DNA from: Hevea brasiliensis
Lineage: Eukaryota; Streptophyta; Magnoliopsida; Malpighiales; Euphorbiaceae
Length of the DNA: 64,000 nucleotides
Direction of reading: 5' to 3'
Assembly: GCF_030052815.1 (NCBI RefSeq)
Contig: NC_079496.1
Coordinates: 38,341,593 to 38,405,592 of the forward strand
Shown in pieces: positions 1 to 11,573 of the stretch; the stretch's first letter is position 1, and each line of letters begins with the position of its first letter. The translations under genes were made by a program, and so were the position numbers. A model generated the notes under the pieces. The model did no database searches. It was not told the DNA's origin and saw only the letters and a program-made list of their open reading frames with translations.

Positions 1-2
1 GA

Positions 3-293
3 TTGGCACTACCTCCAGAGTTGGAGAAGATACATAATGTCTTCCATGTGTCTATGTTGAGGAGGTATCGATCAGACACATCCCATGTACTACCAGTGGA
101 AGAAAATGAAGTGAATCCAGACCTCACATATAAAGAAAAACCCATAGAGATTCTGGCTTATGAGGTGAAGCAGCTACGGAACAAGCAGATACTGTTGGAA
201 AAAGTGCTGTGGAACCATCATTCGGGCCAGGAGGCTACTTGGGAACGAGAGGAGGACATGAGGAGACAACACCCACAGCTTTTTAGAGATTGA
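3..293 (+). CDS. pol: R1 Pol C-terminus: integrase tail and chromodomain
   Basis: This partial frame opens at the window edge and ends at TGA (291-293). It begins in the conserved integrase C-terminal block PPELEKIHNVFHVSMLRRY, continues through an acidic linker (LTYKEKPIEIL) and ends in a chromodomain-like segment (LRNKQILLEKVLWNHHSGQ, then EATWEREEDMR). In chromoviruses this tail is thought to direct integration to heterochromatin by binding methylated histone H3; that is family knowledge, not visible here. The 97 codons seen are unbroken, so this is the most intact piece of R1, but the catalytic domains lie outside the window. The homologous tails are at 6824-7200 (R3), 33010-33329 plus 29823-29919 (R5), 40490-41251 (R6) and 50765-51520 (R7). 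Confidence 0.85.
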   Translation: MALPPELEKIHNVFHVSMLRRYRSDTSHVLPVEENEVNPDLTYKEKPIEILAYEVKQLRNKQILLEKVLWNHHSGQEATWEREEDMRRQHPQLFRD

Positions 294-303
294 TACCAGG
301 TAT

Positions 304-341
304 AAATTTTGAGACAAAATTTATTTTAAGGGGGGGAGAAT
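304..341 (+). promoter_or_regulatory. R1 pre-PPT hairpin and polypurine tract
   Basis: AAATTTTG (304-311), loop AGA, CAAAATTT (315-322) form a perfect 8-bp inverted repeat. The G-run polypurine tract (327-341) follows and abuts the LTR at 342. The PPT primes plus-strand DNA synthesis in LTR retroelements. The hairpin arms differ from those of R3 and R6 (AAATTTCG...CGAAATTT) by a paired substitution that keeps the stem. Confidence 0.8.
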
Positions 342-3300
342 TGTAACTCCCCTATTTGTATAGCCTAGTATATTTCACTGTTCCAGTGACTGGTGTCGGT
401 CCGGACAATTAAGGGGATTAGAACCACACTTAGGACAACTAGATAAGCCATAAACACAAATAATTAGTAATTGTCAATTAGTTAAGTATAAATAAGAAAA
501 ACAGAATATAAGAAGTTAAACGAGCTGAGAGTCACAGCGATGGGTAACCTTCTCGAGAAGGACTGCGAAGTCGATTTAAAGTCAAATTTTGAACAGTAAA
601 ATGTGACGCTACGGTCCTTAGGACCATTACAAACACAGTGGAAAAGAGAAAATCACAAAAAAGAATTGTTAAGCCAGTCAAATAATTAGGTCAGGGAGCC
701 AAAAGAGATTGAATTATTTGCAAACCGGGTTGAACCAGTGAGGGGCAATTTGGTGAATTGATCCCGAGAGCTGACTCCTGACCTAATTGTCAAATAAAAT
801 CAGAGAAAAGAAAATTTCGGAGTCGGAAATTAAATTAAAGAACTAATAGAAAATAAATAAAAAAAAAGAAAATGAAAAAGTGAAGGGAGATGACATCATG
901 CATGATGCCATAAATATTATAATTAATAAATTTAATTAAATTGATTTATGGCCTTCCTAAGACATAAAAGAGAAAAGAAAAGAAAAAGAAAAGTCTTCTT
1001 CTTCTTTCCCTAAGTTGCCGCCTCACTCCCGCTCTCCCTTTCCCTCTCCCTCACCAAAACCCCCATTAAAGCTCATTTTGAGCTTGATCAAACCCACAAT
1101 TCCACCATAGAAAGTTAAACCTCCAACATTAAACCTTTATTTCAAGCCTTGATAGAGGACTTGACAAAAAAAGAAAGAAGAAAAGAAGAAGGAAATTGGA
1201 GAATTCAAATCCCAGTGGAGGTAAGCACCCTAATTTGAAAATTTTAGATTTATTAGTTGTGTTTGTAGCTTAAAGTAACTTAGAAGCTAAAGAAATGAAA
1301 TAAAAACAATTGTGAGGGATCGAGTTGAAATTCAGCCAGCTAGGGTTACTATGCATATGTTCGTGTTTTGATTGAATTTAATATGTTAGGCAAGCTTGTA
1401 TGAATGTGGTAGTGAGATTGAGATGCTTAGATTTGATTAAATGCAACAATTTAGTGAGTTAGGGTTTTAGACACCTAGGGTTTGGGAGACAAAATGTGAA
1501 GAAATGGTGAAATGATGTGGTTGACCTAGTTTAAGGTGAGAAATGGTCATTTTTGACCAAATGAAGTGTGTTGGAAGTGTTGGAGTTGAGGTTAAATTCG
1601 GATTTAATGTGGTCATGCTGGGTCCCTTTGAGAGACCAAAACTGAAAATTTACAAGTCTAATTGGTATGAAACCAATTGGGAATGAAAATAGACACAAAT
1701 GACACAATTTTCATTTAGGAATCATGCCCAAAAAGTTACCAAAACCTAGTGAACAAATTGACCAAATCCGGAAATTCTTAGTCTGACTTGTACAAACTGA
1801 CTAAATGAATAGTGTTTGTTCATTTGGCCATAACTTGAGCTAGGCAGGTCTAAATGACCTGAAATTTTTCCAGTGGATAGATGAGATATAGACCTAAAAC
1901 TTTCATGAAGAACATAAACCCAAATTATACCATTAACTAAGTTATTTGGCCACCCAAATTTGGTGACCTAAAACTGCTAGAACCAAAATTTACCCAGAAA
2001 TTTGGGTTAAGTCCAATCCGGCAGCCATGGTTCAAATGGCTATAACTTGAGCTACAAAACTCTAATTGGAGTGATTCGAAAGGGAGAATAAACTTAAGAT
2101 AATAGGGAACATTTTGTATGAAGGAAGTTTTGCCCAATTCTAACAGAAAAATAACCAATGGAACAGTGTAACTTAAGACACCAAAACTGAAAATTTGCAA
2201 ATTTACCTAAAAGACTTAGAATTTGATTAAACAACCAAAACTAACAAATTTAGTGACCAAAATGTGGTATGTGGGTGAAGTTGGAATTTCCATACCTATT
2301 AAGCCTTAGAAAGTCAACAAATTGACTTAAATAGTATAGTGAATAGTAACCCCGAAACACAAATTTTAAAAAATATCAAGTTTAACACATTAGAGCTAGG
2401 TATAAGTGAATGTAAATTTATTTTTGGACTAATGATGAGTTGTGATACTGAAACACTGTGAAATTGTGTGTTTCAGTGGAAAAGAACACCGGGAAAGAAC
2501 CCGAGGAATCGAGTCAAGGCCCAGAGGTGACTCGTATAAGGTTTGTGCACAACGTATAACTTTTGTAAATTATCTTCTGCATATTGTTTTGAATAATTTG
2601 AAATAGTGAATTGTGACATTATTTATAATGCTTTGATTTAAATTGTTGAAAATTATTGTGTATATTTGAAATGACAATATTTAGCAAATTGGTAAGATAA
2701 GTTTTGAAACCACAGTGTCATAACCATATATTTGAACACCTCACTAGCATTACTAGTGGGGGTAATCAGTTTCGAATTTTGATTCCTTCTCTGGTTGAAG
2801 TGTTGAGGTGTGTGCCAGTAGAAGAAGAAATTGAATGGATATCCATATATTTGAGCTAGCTAGCCTTGTGATGTGACTTCTCCTTAGCCTCTGGCTATTG
2901 AGATTATATTTGTTTCGAATGGCATGATATAACTGTGGGTTTTATGAAATGTGTTTTGATACTTCGAAATGAACTTGTTTGAATTAAAATCTCATAATTC
3001 ATATTTTGTATTTAATTCTCATGTTCAGTCCAATTTTCAAATAAATGTGATTTAAATTCTGTATAAAGATTATTTTAGTATGTTGTGCACCACTGAGTCC
3101 TAGTACTCAGCGATAGTTGTTATTGCTGTCGTAGATATAGAGACTAGAGGAGCAGCATATTGAGCTGCTGAGGATAGAGGAGCTACCTGCTTGAAGTTAT
3201 ATTGGGTATATTTTATACTATGATTATAAAAATTTATTTTGATGTATGTAATGTACGTAAATGTATGGACATGTAAAATTGATCTTGAGCAGCTTGTGCA

Positions 3301-3841
3301 AAGTTTGTATAAAGTTTGTAATAAAATTTAGTTGAATTTCTTTTAATGTAAATTTTTAGTATGATGTATATATAAATTGTTTATCTTTAATGAAATATGA
3401 ATGAATGAAATTGATTGATAGTATCTTGATGATCACCGAATTTCGAAAATTGAGAAATGAGGATTGTTGAATTTTGAAACTTGAGAAATTGGTTGGAATT
3501 GATTGTGAATTTGAAGAAGTTATTGAGAAAAATTATTGAAAGTGTTTTTTTTTTTTTTTCAGGTATTTGAAGAACTGTTTTCTCAAAATACAGACGACAC
3601 TTTGCCGAAATTTTTAAAAAATTTACGGAAAAATAAAATGGGCCAAAAATTTTAACTGGTTTTCAAGTTTAATTAAAGGTTTTAATATCTTTTTAAAAAT
3701 GCTCACCACTTATAAAAAGTAAGAAAATTATTTTAAAATCCCTTGTAGGGTACTTAATGAGTTATCAGTAGGTGAAGTTCGATAGGTCATTACGTATTCT
3801 ACGGGATCATGTTATGCCTTACAGAGGGGTAAGGTGTGACA
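342..3841 (+). repeat. R1 3' LTR (family B, 3.5 kb)
   Basis: The LTR starts TGTAACTCCCC directly after the PPT and ends TAAGGTGTGACA. It contains the box CATCATGCATGATG (893-906), the motif GAGGGGCAATTTGG (about 740), a CT-rich leader (about 990-1060), a consensus 5' splice site GAG|GTAAGC (intron start 1221) and the tandem hairpin at 3093-3131. The short open frames inside are not supported as genes. A T-run and A/T-rich stretch occupies 3300-3600. Confidence 0.85.
3093..3131 (+). other. Tandem double hairpin in family B LTR
   Basis: CTGAGT (3093-3098) pairs with ACTCAG (3105-3110). Immediately after it CGATAG (3111-3116) pairs with CTGTCG (3126-3131) with one G-U pair. It is preceded by CACCA. 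The same two-stem layout with different bases occurs in family A LTRs (see 35781-35818), which argues for a conserved structure rather than simple sequence similarity. Its function is unknown. Confidence 0.55.
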
Positions 3842-3864
3842 GTAGACGGGTAAGGGGTGTCACA
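3842..3864 (+). repeat. R2 5' LTR tail
   Basis: The last 23 bp of a family A LTR, ending GGGGTGTCACA, remain between the end of R1 and the PBS. The same terminus occurs at 23813, 33004, 36408, 46736 and 54689. The rest of this LTR would lie left of R1, outside the window. Confidence 0.8.
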
Positions 3865-3869
3865 TTTAG

Positions 3870-3881
3870 TGGTATCAGAGC
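3870..3881 (+). promoter_or_regulatory. R2 primer-binding site (tRNA-iMet)
   Basis: TGGTATCAGAGC is an exact match to the usual plant initiator tRNA-Met primer site, 5 bp after the LTR terminus. It primes minus-strand synthesis. Confidence 0.9.
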
Positions 3882-3945
3882 ACGGTTTAGGCGTTTCTGG
3901 GTCTAGATCGAGTCCATACCATATATTACAATTGTAAGAGTCGAG

Positions 3946-3950
3946 GTGAC
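3946..3950. repeat. Target site duplication GTGAC of R3
   Basis: GTGAC precedes R3 here and recurs at 14391-14395. Joining the flanks at one copy restores the leader GAGGTGACACTAATGC seen uninterrupted in R6 and R7, which proves that R3 is a clean insertion. Confidence 0.95.
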
Positions 3951-6776
3951 TGTCACACCCTACCCCTCCGTAAGGCATAACATGATCCCGTAGTATAGCT
4001 AATGAATTACCAACTTTATCTACTGATAACCCATTAAATACACTACAAGGGATTTTAAACATTTTCTTACTTTTTTTTACAGTGGTGAGCACTTTTTACC
4101 GGTGCTAAAATTTTTTTTAACTGAAGTGAAACCAGATAATACATTTGAAGAATTAATAATTTCTGTAAAAATTTTGGCAGAGTGCCATCTGTATTTTGAA
4201 TAAAACAGTTCTTCAAAAACCTGTAAACAAAGCACTTCCTATATTTTGTTCAATCGCCAAACTCCAATATTTAATCAACACAATATGTTTCTCAACATTT
4301 GCCAACTCAAATTCACAATAATTTTTCTATTGTTTTCAAAAGCTAAGATGAAAGAAATATATCACAATGAATATTAATAAATTACATACACAGCTTAATC
4401 ATGTTCTAAAGTCCAATTCATCCCAAGAGCCGATGGCTAATGAGGAATAACATAGCTAGCTAGCAATAATATGAGTACTCATTCTATTCGTCCTCAACAG
4501 GCACATACCTCAACACTTCAGCCAGAGAGGGAATTCAAAGTCAATTCATCCCACTAGACAAGCTAGCGAGGAATTCAATCAATATACATGATAGCTATGG
4601 TTTCAAACCATTTACAAAGTTTTTTAAGCAACAAGTATCCATCAAATATCATTAAGACAATTTTTCACAATTTAAACAATAATAGACAATTTCTCATTAT
4701 TCATTTCAATTGAAAATTCAAAAAAAGTAACTGTTGCGCACAAACCTCTGATAAATGTCTCTTGGCTTTGACTCAGTGTTTCCTTCCCCTTCCCTGAGTC
4801 TTTTCTAACTGAAACACACAATTTGAAGTATTTCAGTACTCATTTCAACTGTCTCTAACAATAAGGCTTAATAATTAATTTATTGAATTATATTATTTTC
4901 CTTAGTCAACCTAAAATGTTGACCCTCGATGCACTCTAGGTGAATTAGGTTTGATGTTGCCAATATGTCACATTTTATAGCCTTTTAGTGTTGGTACATA
5001 TTACCTAATTCATTTTCAAGTATATTGCATTTTATTGCAATTTGTCGGATTTCGGTATGCTAATTTGACCTAGCCGGATGACCTAGTTACCTCGGTTTCC
5101 GAGTTTCAGTAAAAAATAAAAACTTGTAGGTCTATGTCTCATTGCATGTGGGGAAAAATTTCAGGTCATTCTAAGTTATGTAGACTGAGATATGGTCAAT
5201 TTACCAATGCTGGACAGAATGTACCAAAATGGTAACTTTAGGTCATTTTTAGGTCACTTTTGGTTCGGCCAATTTTTTGACCTGAAATTGTGCAAGCTAT
5301 TTAGCTTGGTTCTGACCATTTTCTGGGCTTTGGTGTCTTCATAAGAATTGTAGATATATGTCTCTACTATTCATCGTTAAAATTTCAAGTCAATTAGACC
5401 TATTTTGAGTGAGTTATGGCAAAAAAACTAATTGCTGCCCAAATGGTAAATTTTCAGGCTTGCAATTCACTAATACGGATTTGGTCATTTTTCAAGTTAC
5501 CTTCTAGGCAGAATTTTGGTAAGCTTCCTTCATGAAAGTTGGAAAATATGAAAGTTGGCACATTTTGTGCCTAGTTTCACCTCAAATTGGTCTCATACCA
5601 ATTGGAGCCACACACTTAAGGTTCTAAGCTAAAACATACACTGCCCTATTACAATTTGTTCATCCTTTACCAATTACACATTCTATGCTTACCAAGTTTA
5701 CTCTTCCATGCCAATTCTGGTTTGCACCATAACATTAACACATTTAGCAACACATTTTTGGTCATTTTGGTAGCTTGTACCCACTCTCAACATACACACT
5801 ATAATACAGAATTTTCCAAAGTCCCATTTACCAGAATTCAACCACATGAACATACCTCATTTCCATGTCCAAAGTCTAACAATTAAACACACACACATGC
5901 TGCCATCCATGACAACATAATTCAACAATATTTCATGAACTCAAACACTTCAATCTTCTTCATGAGGCTGCCACAAGTTCACACATACCCATCAACCTCC
6001 ATTTGCAATTTTCAAGCTTACCAATCAAACCTTACTCATGGAATTCAACTACAATACAATGAAACATTTAAATCATCATTCAAACCACTATTTACATGCA
6101 AGAATAAGCTGTTTATATTGAAGTTTCATGGCTTCCAAAATGTACATTTCCACTAATTCATCAAACTTCAAAAATTCTTCCACAAATTAACTACCCACAA
6201 CCTTGGTTACACTTTTAATGAAACAACAATTGAAAACACTCACTTACCACTATTTTAAATTTTCATAACATTTCTAAAGTGTAATATCATTTATTTTTAA
6301 TGGACATTTAGGTTAAAAGACAATTTGGGGTGTCAAATAACCATAATGCCCCTATTCGGGTTGCATTCCTAATTTTTCAGTAACACCGAGTTTTGTTGTT
6401 TTCTCGATTTCTCATTTTTCTTTGTACTAATTAATTAATTTTCCTTTGATATTTATAATGATATTTATACTTCAATAAGTCTTTAATTATGTCTAAAAAA
6501 ATATTTTCCAGGGTTCCTCATGGTCCAGGGCTAGTCAACAGTCCACGCCGTAACTTTCCTGTGCGGTCACCCATCGCTATGGTTCTTGGCTCGTTTAACT
6601 TGGTTATATTTCATTGCTATTATTTTTCCTTTATTTTTCTTGTATTTTCTTTTCTTGTATTTCATTATTTTATGTCTCCTCATCAATATTTAAGTGTAGT
6701 TCTAGGCATCCTAGCTGTCCGGACAACACTAGTCACCGGAACAGTAGAACGCACTACCGAACATAGGGGTGTTACA
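3951..6776 (-). repeat. R3 3' LTR (family C, 2.83 kb)
   Basis: The LTR is bounded by TGTCACACCC on the left and GGTGTTACA on the right (plus-strand view), which are inverted termini of one another. It matches 11574-14390 along its length with scattered differences. Inside are a pair of tRNA-length tandem-like hairpins (for example AGCCATCGGCT near 4430) and the motif GGGGCATTATGGT (minus strand, near 6345). Short plus-strand open frames here are not genes. Confidence 0.9.
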
Positions 6777-6814
6777 ATTCTCCCCCCCTTAAAATAAATT
6801 TCGTCTCGAAATTT
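6777..6814 (-). promoter_or_regulatory. R3 polypurine tract and pre-PPT hairpin
   Basis: On the minus strand AAATTTCG-AGA-CGAAATTT (6796-6814) is a perfect 8-bp stem, followed by a G-rich polypurine tract that abuts the 3' LTR at 6776. Same layout as in R1 and R6. Confidence 0.8.
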
Positions 6815-6823
6815 TACCTGGAA

Positions 6824-8242
6824 TTAGTCTCTGAAGAGTTGTGAGTGCTGTCTCCTCATATCCTCTTCACGTTTCCAAGTAGCTTCCTGGCCTGAATGAT
6901 GGTTCCACAGCACTTTAACCAGGTGTATCTGTTTATTCCTCAGCGGCATCACCTCATATGCTAGAATTTCTATGGGTTCTTCCTCATATGAGAGGTCTGG
7001 ATTTACCTCAATCTCTTCAACTGATAGTACATGAGATGGGTTAAATCTGTACCTCCTTAACGTGGACACATGGAAGACACTGTGTATCCTTTCTAGCTCT
7101 GGAGGTAATGCTAGCCGATATGCCAAAGGACCCACTCTTTCCAGAACCTCATATGGTTCGATGAAACGAGGACTTAGTTTCCCCTTTTTGCCAAATCTCA
7201 TAATCCTCTTCCAAGGAAAAACTTTAAGGAACACCTTATCACCCACTACATATTCAATATCTCTTCTCTTCAGATCAACATAGGATTTCTGACGGTCTGA
7301 TGCAGCCTTGAGTCGTTCTCTGATCAATCTGATCTTTTCCTCTGTCTGCTGAATAATTTCTGGCCCTATCGTCTTCCTTTCACCTACTTCTTCCCAACAT
7401 AGGGGAGTTCTGCACTTCCTGCCATACAAAGCTTCACATGGAGGTATCCCAATGCTTGATTGGTAGCTGTTGTTATAAGCAAACTCAATCAAAGAAAAGT
7501 GTGTATCCCAACTACCTTCAAACTCAATTACACAAGCCCGTAGCATATCCTCCAATATCTGAATTACCCTCTCAGACTGGCCATCTGTCTGTGGGTGGAA
7601 TGTTGTGCTAAAGTTCAATCTAGTTCCTAGGGCTCTCTGTAAACTACCCCAGAATCTAGAAGTGAACCTAGGATCTCTATCAAATACAATCGATACTGGC
7701 ACTCCATGTAATTTTACAATCTCATATATGTACAATCTGGCCAATCTTTCTAGGCTATAGTCCATCCTGACTGGCAAAAAGTGAGCAGACTTGGTTAATC
7801 TATCAACTATAACCCATACTGCATCATGACTATTCTGTATCCTCGAAAGTCCCATCACAAAATCCATAGTTATCCGTTCCCATTTCCACTTTGGTACTGG
7901 CAATAGATGTAACAAACCTGCTGGAACTTGATGTTCTGCCTTTACTTGCTAACAAGTTAGGCATTTGGAAACCAATTTAGCTATATCCTTCTTCATACCC
8001 ATCCACCAGTAATGCTCTTTCAGCCCTCTGTACATTTTAGTTCCACCAGGATGCATAGCAAAAGGAGACTCATGTGCTTTCTTCATAATGATCTATCTCA
8101 AGTCAGCATTATTAGGAACGCACATTCTGCCCTGATATAGTAGTAAACCATCATCTCTCACAGTGAATTTAGGTTTCTTGCCCTGCTGGACTTCTTTCAG
8201 TAGCTTTTGATATTTATCATCACTTTGAGCAGCCATTCTGAT
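6824..8242 (-). pseudogene. pol: R3 integrase with chromodomain tail (broken)
   Basis: Translated on the minus strand this gives the zinc-binding HHCC region (HESPFAMH ... CLTC, about 7950-8080), then the catalytic core with first Asp in TMDFVMGLS (about 7870), second Asp in [12 protein letters not shown] (about 7670) and Glu in [10 protein letters not shown] (about 7575). The C-terminal block LALPPELERIHSVFHVSTLRRY and the chromodomain-like KVLWNHHSGQEATW follow. All three DDE residues are kept. In-frame stops at 8243-8245, 8093-8095 and 7949-7951 break the front half; 6824-7915 is open for 363 codons. The sequence [11 protein letters not shown] is continuous, so this family lacks the integrase intron seen in R6 and R7. 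Confidence 0.88.
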
Positions 8243-8947
8243 CTAATCAATCAACACTGGTTGTACATGCCATGCAACTACTGTCTGTCCCTCATCATCA
8301 ATCTCCAAACTAGCATGTTGTGCTTTCAACTCATGTACCATGGATAAAGGAGAAACTCTGAGACTTGCCATAGTCTTGCGACTTAAGGCATCACCCACCA
8401 CATTTACTTTCCCTGGATGATAGTTTATTAAGCAATCATAATCTTTAATCAATTCTAACCATCTCCTCTGCCTCAAGTTCAATTCCTTCTGGGTACCTAA
8501 GTACTTCAAGCTCTTGTGATTTGTGTAAATGTAGCATTTCTCTCCATACAAATAGTGTCTCCAGATCTTCAGAGCAAAAAAAATAGCAGCAAACTCCAAA
8601 TCATGTGTTGGATAGTTCCTCTCATGCAGTTTCAGCTGGCGTGATGCATAAGCAATGACATTTCGATCTTGCATTAGTACACAGCCTAACCCATTGTGAG
8701 AAGCATCACTATAAACTGTGTATTCTTTACCCGGTGTAGGGAAAGTAAGGACTGGAGCTTCAGTCAGACACCTCTTCAACTCATCAAAACTCTGCTGGTA
8801 TTTATCAGTCCACTGGAATTTTATATCTTTCCGAAGTAGCTTGGTCAGTGGAGAAGCTAACATAGAAACCCTTTCACAAATTGGCGGTAATATCCAGCTA
8901 AACCCAGAAAACCGTGAATTTCTGTGATATTCTTGGGCGGCTTCCAA
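8243..8947 (-). pseudogene. pol: R3 RNase H domain
   Basis: This open segment holds the RT connection and RNase H. Recognisable are [13 protein letters not shown] (first Asp), [12 protein letters not shown] (Glu), TNHKSLKYL and GDALSRK (last Asp). In R6 and R7 the third motif reads TDHKS, so this copy has Asp changed to Asn at a catalytic position. A frameshift near 8870-8880 separates it from RT upstream and a stop at 8243-8245 separates it from integrase. RNase H degrades the RNA strand after cDNA synthesis. Confidence 0.85.
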
Positions 8948-9701
8948 TTACGGATAGCTTCTACCTTTCTGGAATCTACCTTGATCCCTTCAGCTGACAC
9001 AACATGCCCCAAGAAGGAGATTTCTTTTAGCCAAAATTCACATTTCGACAATTTGGCATATAGTTGTTTCTCCCTTGAAGTCTGCAGTACAATCCATAGA
9101 TGTCTGTCATGTTCCTCTGCATTCCTCGAATATATCAAAATGTCATCAATAAATACCACCACAAACTGATCGAGATATGGTATGAAGATAGTGTTCATCA
9201 GATCCATAAAAGCAGCTGGAGTATTAATTAACCCGAATGGCATTACTAGAAACTCATAGTGGCCATATCGAGTTCTGAAATCAGTTTTGGAATACTCTGC
9301 TCTTGCACTTTCAATTGATAATAACCAGATCGCAAATCAATTTTGGAAAATACAGCTGCACCCTTCAACTGATCAAACAAATCATCAATGCGAGGCAATG
9401 GATATTTGTTCTTTATTGTCTCCTTATTCAATTACTGGTAGTCAATACATAAGCGGAAAGTGCCATCTTTCTTCTTAACAAACAACACTGGCGGTCCCCA
9501 AGGTGGCACACTAGGGCGGATGAAGCCCTTTTCAAGTAGTTCTTGCAACTGTACCTTAAACTCCTTCAACTCTGCAGGTGCCATTTTGTATGGTGTAATG
9601 GAGATTGGATCCACACTAGGCATAACATTAATTTTCAAACTGCACCTCTCTTTCTGGAGGTAATCCTGGCAATTCATTAGGAAATCCATCTGGAAAGTCA
9701 T
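8857..9701 (-). pseudogene. pol: R3 reverse transcriptase (broken)
   Basis: The RT N-terminus is [20 protein letters not shown] (about 9440-9500), followed by [39 protein letters not shown] and the catalytic FIDDILIYS (YxDD-type box, about 9130-9160), then the thumb [14 protein letters not shown] stop replaces a codon at 9432-9434 and one frameshift lies near 9285, where the normal [13 protein letters not shown] block reads out of frame. The gene therefore cannot make active RT, but every sequence block is still recognisable. Confidence 0.88.
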
Positions 9702-9738
9702 ATACCATAGGGATGTCCCTCAATGCTGGACTCCCCAC

Positions 9739-10406
9739 TTAGGTGTCTACCACATGTGCCAAGCATGCTTCACACCCCTTTTTAATCATTTTTCTAGCTA
9801 ATGTAGCCGAAATGATGTTTGATGGCAATAGCTGCCTCTCCCCATGTATTACCACATCACTGTACTGAGGGAGACCAAAAGTGACTGTTTTCAGTCTATA
9901 GTCAATCATGGCGTGTGTCATTGGATCACCAAAGGACAATCTCTGTACATTCTATTAACCCTGACCTCTTGTCCTAGTAGACTTGTTACTAGCACCTCAA
10001 AGTCCATTTTTGTACATGAAACAACAATGCAATCAATGATGCTAGCACTCACATAAGAATGGGTAGAACCCAGATCAAATAACACAAATGCATCTTGATT
10101 AAAAGTTGAGAAGGTACTAGCCACAACATCAGATGTCTCGACCTCTTCTCTCTGTCTCATTGCGTAGACTCTGACTAGAGCACTGCCTTGCTCTGATTGA
10201 TTCACAGTGCCTTGGCTGCTAGCTGGTCTACCTCTACCCCTACCTCTACCTCTGCTAGGTGGTTGTGAACCTCTGGTGACAGGACTCTGAACTGACCCTT
10301 CTGTAGTAGTAGGAGGTGGTCTAACTCTGTGAGTACTAGTGCAGTCTTTGGCAAAGTGTCCTGTGCCTCCACAGTTATAGCAGGCTCTTATGGGCTTGTA
10401 GAACAC
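9739..10406 (-). pseudogene. pol: R3 zinc knuckle and aspartic protease (internally deleted)
   Basis: A CCHC zinc knuckle CYNCGGTGHFAKDC (C-x2-C-x4-H-x4-C, about 10335-10380) ends the nucleocapsid part. A Pro/Arg/Gly-rich linker follows, then the protease with active-site loop FDLGSTHSYVS (about 10050-10080). The first frame stops at 9918-9920, and the next frame resumes at MTHAMIDYRLK. Compared with R2 and R6, the block containing [16 protein letters not shown] is missing, so about 20 residues of protease were lost together with a frameshift. The protease would normally cut the Gag-Pol polyprotein. Confidence 0.8.
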
Positions 10407-10436
10407 CCCACTATGATTTCTTCCACAAGTTTCACA

Positions 10437-11384
10437 TTAGCGGGGAGGGTAGGAACTTTTGGTACTCTGCTGACCAGATAGATGAAGTTTTTGTCCTGAA
10501 TATCTTCCCCTACCAAACTTCTTACCACCTCTGTTGTGTCCCCCATGGTTCTTCCTCTTTTCAGTATGACCACTGGAACTCTGTTCTACTGACTTTCCCT
10601 CTTTTTCTGTCTTCTCTGATTTCTTTTTCTCAGGGGCCGTTTCAGATTCAATTCTTTCTAATTCTAGTGTTTGAGAAATAAGCTCAGAGAAGTTGTTATG
10701 TTTGAATCCGACCACTTGTAATCTGATACTAGGCTTCAAGCTGGTTTCAAACCTCTTACATCTCTCCCTGCTGGTAGAAAGTAGACTTACTGCATAATGG
10801 CTCAGGCAAGAAAATTCCCTTTCATATTCAGCCACTGATCTACTCCCCTATTTCAGACTTAGGAACTCTTGCAGCTTCTGGTCCACATAAGCATTAGGGA
10901 CATATTTTTGTCTGAACTCCCATAGAAAATCATTCCATGTTAGCATTGAAGGTTCTACCAGACTATGGGGAATGGTTTTCCACCAGTCATATACATCCCC
11001 CTGTAGCAGAGACACTGAATATTCAAATCTGAGCTCCTCTGTACAATGTAGCTTCTTGAACACCCTATCCATTCTCTCTAACCACTGTTCTACCTCTAGA
11101 GGATCTACTGTCCCCTTGAACTCAGTAGCCCCATATTTCATCAATTTGTCATACTGCCTAGTATAAGACTGTGGTTGTACCACTAGTGTCTGTAGTGGGA
11201 CTTAAGTAGGCACGTTACCAGCTATTTGTTGGAACAATACAGCCATCTGCTGAGCGAACTGAGTAGGAAACTGCAGTACTGAGGGGGCTAGTGCGGCTGA
11301 TCCACTGACATTGTGTAGGGCTGGGGCATCCCCTTGTACCTCAGCCTTTATTGATTGATCGAATGAATGATCACCCTCTTCCAT
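10437..11384 (-). pseudogene. gag: R3 gag capsid region (two in-frame stops)
   Basis: I place the start at the ATG complementary to 11382-11384 (MEEGDHSFDQ). The retrotransposon gag (capsid) fold is recognisable from LMKYGATEFKGTVDPLEVEQ, LQGDVYDWW, FLWEFRQKYVP and VAEYEREFSCLSHYAV. Stops at 11202-11204 and 10848-10850 interrupt an otherwise constant frame; the second replaces Gln in the LSLKQ-type sequence. A basic, Lys/Glu-rich stretch leads to the zinc knuckle. Gag forms the virus-like particle that packages RNA. It is fused in frame with pol in this family, with no clear separating stop in the consensus. Confidence 0.82.
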
Positions 11385-11553
11385 AGTCAATTCAAGGATC
11401 TAAGACCTCCTAAACAAGTAACACAAGGAGATTTTCTCCCGTTAATGCTTATTTATAATGTAATGTACTGTATGTATCAAACAATGACATTGAACAATTG
11501 TACTATGAAGAAAGAATATTCAAATTACAGGTGAAAACAGAATTTAAAAACTA

Positions 11554-11565
11554 GCTCTGATACTA
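11554..11565 (-). promoter_or_regulatory. R3 primer-binding site
   Basis: On the minus strand TAGTATCAGAGC matches the tRNA-iMet primer site TGGTATCAGAGC at 11 of 12 bases, 8 bp from the 5' LTR. Confidence 0.8.
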
Positions 11566-11573
11566 TTGAAACA

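Larger units (their letters stand above)
1..3841 (+). mobile_element. R1: Ty3/gypsy chromovirus (family B), 3' end only
   Basis: The window opens inside this element. Visible in order are the pol C-terminus (3-293), a pre-PPT hairpin and polypurine tract (304-341), and a complete 3' LTR (342-3841). The LTR ends in TGTGACA. The next bases, from 3842, read as the last 23 bp of a family A LTR followed by a PBS, so R1 is inserted near the end of the 5' LTR of R2. The expected 5-bp target duplication would be GTAGA (3842-3846), but its partner lies left of the window. The LTR resembles that of R5 (same family, opposite strand). Clade assignment to Tekay/Del rests on the chromodomain-like tail and long LTRs. 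Confidence 0.85.

Noticed and set aside
3870..3881. Possible tRNA genes at each TGGTATCAGAGC
   Set aside because: Only the 12-base complement of the tRNA 3' end is present, with no cloverleaf; these are primer-binding sites.
5656..6797. Several plus-strand open frames of 70-100 codons (also 13249-13500, 14103-14432)
   Set aside because: They lie inside R3 LTRs, recur in both LTR copies with frame changes, and match no domain; they are shadows of LTR sequence.
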